From Chitinibacter sp046530675 (GTDB lineage Bacteria; Pseudomonadota; Gammaproteobacteria; Burkholderiales; Chitinibacteraceae), in the NCBI RefSeq assembly GCF_046530675.1, contig NZ_CP172558.1, forward strand, positions 1,674,001 through 1,738,000: a stretch of DNA of 64,000 nt, in the 5' to 3' direction. Of this stretch, positions 59,591-64,000 are shown one piece after another; within the stretch, counting starts at the first letter, position 1; the number at the start of each line of letters is the position of its first letter. A program made the position numbers and the translations under genes. Under the pieces are notes generated by a model that was not told the origin of the DNA, did no database searches, and worked only from the letters and a program-made list of their open reading frames with translations.

Positions 59591-60163
59591 GACCCGGGGC
59601 GAAGTCGGCTCCGCCGTTCCCTCTCTCGTCGCGAGCCAAACGATAGAGCAGTTTGTCTCGCTCCTCACTCGGCCTTCGCTTTAACGGGAATTCAAAACCA
59701 GTTATCCCACCATTGTGGTATTGGGGTATAGGCCTGTAGACCAATCGGTATTTACTCTTTGATTAAATACGGTGGTGGGTATGTCGTAAATCGTTGGGCT
59801 GCGTGGATTGCCCGTGGAGCCGCGCCGTTCGGGAGGTGGTCGGCAAGGTTTTAAGACGCGGCTGTTTGAGCTGCGCGACGCTAGCGCGCAGCGAGTTTCC
59901 GCGTCGCCTTGCCGATTGCCGGACGGACGGGGTTTCGCGGCGATCGGGCGCGCTGGGGTTGCAAGGGGAGGAGCAAGACCTCCCCTTGCTCGTCAGGCGG
60001 GCGAAACCGCCGGTTTACCGCCTGCGTAGCAGGCATAACCATTGTTGGCGCTTATCATTTTTATTTGGTGAAGCAAAGAAAGTATCCCGTTTGCGCGGCG
60101 CAGCCGCTTAAAATATGGCTTTTGCAGGCGAGCCCGCTCCCACGAATCCAAATTTGATTTGGA
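59591..60163. other. Non-coding repeat-rich stretch right of the IS
   Basis: No convincing gene. It contains the right half of the repeat interrupted by the IS, one 49-bp dyad (59724-59772), a perfect 11-bp hairpin GCAAGGGGAGG / CCTCCCCTTGC (59961-59989), and further GC-rich palindromes up to a partial copy of the CAAAGAAAGTA repeat near 60084. It looks like an accumulation of intergenic repeats. Confidence 0.55.
59724..59772. repeat. 49-bp dyad element right of the IS
   Basis: GGGTAT...CTGTAG at consensus positions and ATACGG at the right end. One of the few copies not adjacent to a gene. Confidence 0.7.
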
Positions 60164-60212
60164 TCGTATGTTGTTGAAATGATTATCGGTGCTGGTTTAT
60201 GGAGGCATACCC
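60164..60212. repeat. 49-bp dyad element upstream of rnfA
   Basis: TCGTAT...TTGAAA...ATACCC at standard spacing, ending 38 bp before the rnfA start codon. Confidence 0.65.
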
Positions 60213-60250
60213 CTTGATGTATATTGTTCGGCCTAAGGCGGAAAACGATT

Positions 60251-60832
60251 ATGGATTTTAGTCATTACCTATTGCTGCTCATTGGTGCAGTGCTGGTCAA
60301 TAATGTGGTGCTGGTGCGTATTCTCGGCTTGTGCCCGTTTATGGGCGTTTCGAAAAAGCTCGAAGCGTCGATCGGCATGGGCTTGGCGACGGCGTTTGTG
60401 CTGACGCTGGCGTCGGGGACGTCGTGGATGATCGATCAGCTGTTGATCGCCTGGCATCTGGAATACCTGCGTACGCTGGCTTTCATCGTTGTCATCGCGG
60501 CGATCGTGCAGTTCACCGAAATGTTCATTCATAAATCCAGCCCGGTGCTGTATCAGGCACTGGGGATTTATTTGCCACTGATTACGACCAATTGTGCCGT
60601 GCTCGGCGTGCCGCTGATCAATTCCACCGCGCGGCATAATCTGCTCGAATCGCTGGTTTTCGGCTTTGGCTCGGCGCTCGGTTTTTCGCTGATTCTGATT
60701 CTGTTTGCTGCGATGCGCGAACGACTCGAAGGCGCTGATATTCCGCAGACGTTCAAAGGTACGCCGGCGGCGTTTATTACGGCAGGTTTGATGAGCCTGG
60801 CGTTTATGGGTTTTGCAGGATTGGTGAAATGA
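60251..60832 (+). CDS. rnfA: Rnf/Rsx complex subunit A
   Basis: Integral membrane subunit of the Rnf ferredoxin:NAD oxidoreductase (RsxA in E. coli). It has 193 residues and six hydrophobic helices. Signatures VNNVVLVRILGLCPFMGVSKKLEAS (with the cysteine), and LPLITTNCAVLGVPLIN. ATG 60251 follows AAGGCGGA. Overlaps rnfB by 4 bp. Confidence 0.95.
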   Translation: MDFSHYLLLLIGAVLVNNVVLVRILGLCPFMGVSKKLEASIGMGLATAFVLTLASGTSWMIDQLLIAWHLEYLRTLAFIVVIAAIVQFTEMFIHKSSPVLYQALGIYLPLITTNCAVLGVPLINSTARHNLLESLVFGFGSALGFSLILILFAAMRERLEGADIPQTFKGTPAAFITAGLMSLAFMGFAGLVK

Positions 60833-61389
60833 GTTTCTTGCTAGCACTGGCTGTAATGGCTGGTTTGGCGCTGCTACTGGGCGCAATTCTGGGTTTTGCC
60901 GCGATCAAATACAAAGTGGACGAAGACCCGCTGGTCGACAAAATTGACGCGATTTTGCCGCAAACGCAATGCGGCCAATGCGGCTATCCGGGCTGCAAGC
61001 CGTACGCAACGGCGATTGCCAATGAAGAAGTCGGCATCAATAAATGCCCGCCGGGTGGCGAAGACGGGATTCGCAAGCTGGCCGAACTGCTCGGCAAGGA
61101 TTTTGTTCCATTTGACGACGGCGGTAGCGCTGCGCAAAAACCGCATTCGGTCGCGGTGATTCACGAGGAAATCTGTATCGGCTGTACCTTGTGCATTCAG
61201 GCTTGCCCGGTTGACGCCATCGTCGGTGCGGCCAAGCATCTGCACACGGTGATCGAATCCGAATGCACCGGCTGCGAGCTGTGCATTGCGCCTTGCCCGG
61301 TTGATTGCATCGACATGGTGCCGGTCGGCGAAAACGTCAATAACTGGAAATGGCGCTACCCCGTCATTCAATTGAAGAAGGTGGCCTGA
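60829..61389 (+). CDS. rnfB: Rnf/Rsx complex subunit B, ferredoxin-type
   Basis: 186 residues. An N-terminal membrane helix is followed by a cluster-binding domain (TQCGQCGYPGCKPYA) and two 4Fe-4S ferredoxin motifs: CIGCTLCIQACPVDAI and CTGCELCIAPCPVDCI. It receives electrons from ferredoxin. Its stop overlaps the rnfC start (TGATG). Confidence 0.95.
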   Translation: MSFLLALAVMAGLALLLGAILGFAAIKYKVDEDPLVDKIDAILPQTQCGQCGYPGCKPYATAIANEEVGINKCPPGGEDGIRKLAELLGKDFVPFDDGGSAAQKPHSVAVIHEEICIGCTLCIQACPVDAIVGAAKHLHTVIESECTGCELCIAPCPVDCIDMVPVGENVNNWKWRYPVIQLKKVA

Positions 61390-63530
61390 TGCTGGAAACC
61401 ACCCGCGAAATTTTTCCGTTTCATGGCGGTGTGCATCCGCCTGAAATGAAACACCTGTCGAACCGTACGCCGATTATGGCCGGTCCTTTGCCGCAAAAGC
61501 TGCTTATTCCGCTGCAACAAAGCATCGGCAATCCGGCCAAAGCGATTGTTGCGGTTGGTGATCGTGTCCTGAAAGGGCAGACCATTGCGCTCGATGACGG
61601 CAATGTTTCGGTCGCCGTGCATGCGCCCACTTCGGGAACCATTGTCGCGATTGACGCACAGCAGATTGCGCATCCATCCGGCTTGACGCAATGGTGTATC
61701 ACGCTCGAGAGCGATGGTCGTGACGAATGGATTGCGCGCGAAAAGTTTGACTGGCGTGCCGCGCAGGCTCGCGGTGACGGCAAAGCGATTCGCGATTATT
61801 TGCAGGATATGGGCGTCGTCGGTCTGGGCGGCGCGGTGTTCCCTTCGCATTTGAAACTGGCTGGCCGTGAAGCGCTGGAAACGCTGGTGATCAACGGCGC
61901 CGAATGCGAGCCGTATATCACTTGCGACGATCGCTTGATGCGCGAACGCGCGATTGAAATCGTTGCCGGGATTGCCATCGTTCGCCAGTTGCTGAACGCC
62001 AGAGAAGTGCTGATCGGCGTCGAAGACAACAAGCCCGAAGCCATCATCGCACTGCGCGAAGCTTTGCAAAACTGCGGTTTTGCCGCCGATGTGGTTGTCG
62101 TGCCGACCCTGTATCCGTCGGGCGGTGCCAAGCAGCTGATCAAATTGCTGACCGACAAGGAAGTCCCCAGTGGCGTGCGCTCGACCGATCTGGGTGTGCA
62201 ATGCTTTAACGTCGCGACGATTTATTCGATTTACGCCGCGCTGGAGCTGGCCGAACCGGTCATTTCGCGCATCGTGACGCTGACTGGCAATGTCGCCAAA
62301 GCGGGCAATGTCGAAGCTCTGATCGGTACGCCGATTGACGAGCTGCTCAAATTCGCTGGCGCAGCAACGACGCCGCAATGCATTTACGGCGGCCCGATGA
62401 TGGGCTTTAACTTGCCGTCGAATCACGTCGGGCTGACCAAGGCCGGCAACTGCGTGATCGTGATGGACGAACAGCATTTTCCCGAAAAACCGCGTGAAAT
62501 GCCGTGTATTCGTTGCGGTGAGTGTGCCGTCGCTTGTCCGGCCGAGTTACAGCCGATGGACTTGTACTGGTTTGCGCGCAGCAAGAATTTCGGCAAGGCG
62601 CAGGAATGGAATCTGTTCGATTGTATCGAATGCGGCGCGTGCGCCTACGTTTGCCCGTCGAGTATCCAGCTCGTTGATTATTACCGATTTGCCAAATCGG
62701 AAATCTGGGATGCCGAACGGCAGAAAAAATCGGCCGATCTGGCGCGCGAACGTCACGAATTCAAACAGTTCCGCGAAGAGCGCGAGAAAGAAGAAAAAGC
62801 TGCGCGATTAGCGGCGCGAGCTGCGGGTCAATCAGTCCCGGCCAAAGCGGCAACAGAGGCCGCTACTGTGACGGATGTGTCGGGTGATGCCCAGGCGATT
62901 GCCGATGAAAAAGCGGCCAAAATCAAAGCGGCCATGGCGCGTGCTGCGGCGAAAAAAGCCGAGGAAGGTGGAGCAGCACCACCGCCGTCGCCCAATTCCG
63001 AAGCAAAAATCCCGAATTTTGTCAGCCCGGAAAAGGCCGCCAAAATTAAAGAGAGCATGGAAAAACGCGCCGCCGAAAAAGCCGAGCTTGAGGCAATGAG
63101 CCCCGAGCAGCGTGCGGCGCGTGACGCCGAACGTGCCGCCAAGATTGAGGCTGCCAAAGCTGCTGCAGCAGCCAAAAAAGCCGCCGCTGCAGATACTCCA
63201 GTGGAGAATATTGCTGCAGAGCAGGCTGGTCCTGTTGTGCAGGAGAATACCCCAGCGATTGATGAAGAGAAAGCAGCCAAAATTCGTGCCGCAATGGCAG
63301 CTGCGGCAGCCAGAAAAGCGGGCAGCGCTGAAGTTGCAGATACCCCTGCCGGGGATGTTGCTGCAGCGCAAGTTGAGAAAGAGCTTGCTGGTGATACCCC
63401 TGTAGAGACTAAGCAGGCAATTGATCCGGAAAAAGCTGCGAAAATTCGCGAAGCGATGGCGGCGGCAGCCGCAAAAAAAGCGGCAAATGCTTTGAAGAAG
63501 AAAGCCGCAGAAGACGAGGGTAAAGCATGA
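61389..63530 (+). CDS. rnfC: Rnf/Rsx complex subunit C with long Ala/Lys repeat tail
   Basis: 713 residues. The core binds NADH/FMN (GGAVFPSHLKL, NGAECEPYITCDDRLM) and two 4Fe-4S clusters (CIRCGECAVACP about residue 375, CIECGACAYVCP about 415). From about residue 450 a tail of Ala/Lys-rich helical repeats follows (EKAAKIKAAMARAAAKKA, EKAAKIRAAMAAAAARKA, EKAAKIREAMAAAAAKKA). Such tails are known in proteobacterial RnfC and vary in length. Two 49-bp dyad copies, exactly 147 bp apart, are embedded in the tail's coding sequence. ATG 61389 overlaps the rnfB stop. Confidence 0.94.
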   Translation: MLETTREIFPFHGGVHPPEMKHLSNRTPIMAGPLPQKLLIPLQQSIGNPAKAIVAVGDRVLKGQTIALDDGNVSVAVHAPTSGTIVAIDAQQIAHPSGLTQWCITLESDGRDEWIAREKFDWRAAQARGDGKAIRDYLQDMGVVGLGGAVFPSHLKLAGREALETLVINGAECEPYITCDDRLMRERAIEIVAGIAIVRQLLNAREVLIGVEDNKPEAIIALREALQNCGFAADVVVVPTLYPSGGAKQLIKLLTDKEVPSGVRSTDLGVQCFNVATIYSIYAALELAEPVISRIVTLTGNVAKAGNVEALIGTPIDELLKFAGAATTPQCIYGGPMMGFNLPSNHVGLTKAGNCVIVMDEQHFPEKPREMPCIRCGECAVACPAELQPMDLYWFARSKNFGKAQEWNLFDCIECGACAYVCPSSIQLVDYYRFAKSEIWDAERQKKSADLARERHEFKQFREEREKEEKAARLAARAAGQSVPAKAATEAATVTDVSGDAQAIADEKAAKIKAAMARAAAKKAEEGGAAPPPSPNSEAKIPNFVSPEKAAKIKESMEKRAAEKAELEAMSPEQRAARDAERAAKIEAAKAAAAAKKAAAADTPVENIAAEQAGPVVQENTPAIDEEKAAKIRAAMAAAAARKAGSAEVADTPAGDVAAAQVEKELAGDTPVETKQAIDPEKAAKIREAMAAAAAKKAANALKKKAAEDEGKA
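63204..63252. repeat. 49-bp dyad element inside rnfC, copy 1
   Basis: GAGAATATTG, CTGCAG, 17 bases, GTGCAG, 4 bases, ATACCC. Inner arms and right arm are at consensus positions; the left arm is degraded. It encodes ENIAAEQAGPVVQENTP. Confidence 0.55.
63351..63399. repeat. 49-bp dyad element inside rnfC, copy 2
   Basis: GGGGATGTTG, CTGCAG, 17 bases, CTTGCT, 4 bases, ATACCC. It starts 147 bp after copy 1, in the same reading phase, and encodes GDVAAAQVEKELAGDTP. Confidence 0.6.
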
Positions 63531-64000
63531 TCCGTACATCGCCGTTTGTCGTAAAACCGACGCCATTGCAGGTGGTGATGCTCAAAGTCGCCGGTGCCTT
63601 GCTGCCCGGCATCGCCGCCTATGTTTATGTGTTTGGTGCCGGGATTTTGCTGCAATTGCTGCTGGCTACCGCGACTGCGCTGGCGTGTGAAGCGGCCTGT
63701 CTGAAGTTGCGCGATTACCCGGTCAAACCTTTTATCACCGACGGCTCGGCTATCGTCACCGCCTGGCTGCTGGCGCTCTCGCTGCCGCCTTTGTCTGCGT
63801 GGTGGATGGTTGTGTTGGCGACGCTGATTGCAATTGGTTTGGCCAAACATTTGTTCGGCGGGCTAGGGCAGAACCCGTTTAATCCGGCGATGATCGGCTT
63901 TGCGGTCATGATCGTGTCTTTTCCGGCGCAAATGAGCCGCTGGAACGCGCCGCTATCATTGCCACATGACGATCTGAACGTCTGGCAGCAGTTCGGGTAT
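63527..64000 (+). CDS. rnfD: Rnf/Rsx complex subunit D, 5' part
   Basis: Partial gene: 158 codons are present before the window ends. It begins MIRTSPFVVKPTPLQVVMLK and contains DGSAIVTAWLLALSLPP and FGGLGQNPFNPAMIGFA, typical of RnfD/NqrB membrane subunits that carry covalent FMN. The flavin attachment threonine lies beyond the window. The ATG overlaps the rnfC stop (ATGA), continuing the operon. Confidence 0.93.
   Translation, partial: MIRTSPFVVKPTPLQVVMLKVAGALLPGIAAYVYVFGAGILLQLLLATATALACEAACLKLRDYPVKPFITDGSAIVTAWLLALSLPPLSAWWMVVLATLIAIGLAKHLFGGLGQNPFNPAMIGFAVMIVSFPAQMSRWNAPLSLPHDDLNVWQQFGY

Noticed and set aside
59794..60157. Short + strand frames right of the IS
   Set aside because: They read through GC-rich palindromic repeats, lack ribosome binding sites and resemble no protein.
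61368..62477. 369-codon minus-strand frame opposite rnfC
   Set aside because: Antisense shadow of an unmistakable rnfC.
1..64000. CRISPR array or rRNA operon
   Set aside because: No regularly spaced direct repeats with spacers and no rRNA-like stretches were found.

Overview
The window is 64 kb of bacterial chromosome, with moderate GC by eye and dense genes on both strands. It looks like a betaproteobacterium, most plausibly a chitin-using member of the Neisseriales (Chitinibacter/Deefgea/Iodobacter-like). Reasons: an Entner-Doudoroff block (edd, eda, gap), a classic betaproteobacterial trimeric-type porin, squalene-type genes hpnD/hpnE, a kinase/phosphatase pair next to yicC-gmk-rpoZ-spoT, the mltD-gloB-methyltransferase-rnhA block, an Rnf operon, and two secreted proteins with chitin-binding (CBM5/12-like) modules. 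The genus is inference. No rRNA, CRISPR array or prophage was seen.

Layout. 1-5.5 kb: two HexR-like operators, edd, eda, gap, then a very codon-biased porin. 5.6-11.1 kb: aroC, a DUF4136 lipoprotein, hpnD, a DUF559 gene bracketed by GC-rich palindromes, hpnE, and an SDR protein lacking its catalytic residues. 11.3-18.9 kb: M14 peptidase, LigB-type dioxygenase, a DinG-family helicase bracketed by CACAGAGG repeats, mltG, and a Tat-exported PhoX phosphatase behind a Pho-box-like array. 19-30 kb: PP2C phosphatase and Ser/Thr kinase, yicC-gmk-rpoZ-spoT, an MscS-type channel, thiS-thiG, a GNAT enzyme, trmB. 30.4-37 kb: flgP-flgT-orphan with a FliA-like promoter, a 163-bp MITE, SulP, and a diguanylate cyclase/CheC/CheY module. 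37-46 kb: TonB-like protein, PhyH dioxygenase, YkgJ, chitin-deacetylase-like enzyme, MFS exporter, Sel1-like protein, CBM-esterase. 46-57 kb: LOG protein, a second MITE-like element, DUF2339, mltD, gloB, methyltransferase, rnhA, tRNA-Pro/Arg/His, folD, pyrD. 57-60.2 kb is accessory DNA: an AT-rich orphan gene, an IS110/IS1111-type insertion sequence inside a dispersed repeat, and GC-rich hairpins. 60.25 kb to the end: rnfA-rnfB-rnfC-rnfD (cut by the window edge).

The most unusual feature is a dispersed element of constant length. Fourteen intergenic copies are exactly 49 bp between the outer arms GGGTAT and ATACCC. Many copies also have an inner CTGTAG/CTACAG-type dyad at mirrored positions. 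Copies often begin at a stop codon or overlap the last codons of a gene (giving Gly-Ile-stop ends), and two lie between co-transcribed genes (edd/eda, thiS/thiG). At least five more copies with the same spacing lie inside coding sequences (hpnE, SulP, DUF2339 protein, twice in rnfC). I do not recognise this family. It is the best candidate here for an undescribed system: a palindromic mobile repeat or a chromosome-wide protein-binding or hairpin signal.
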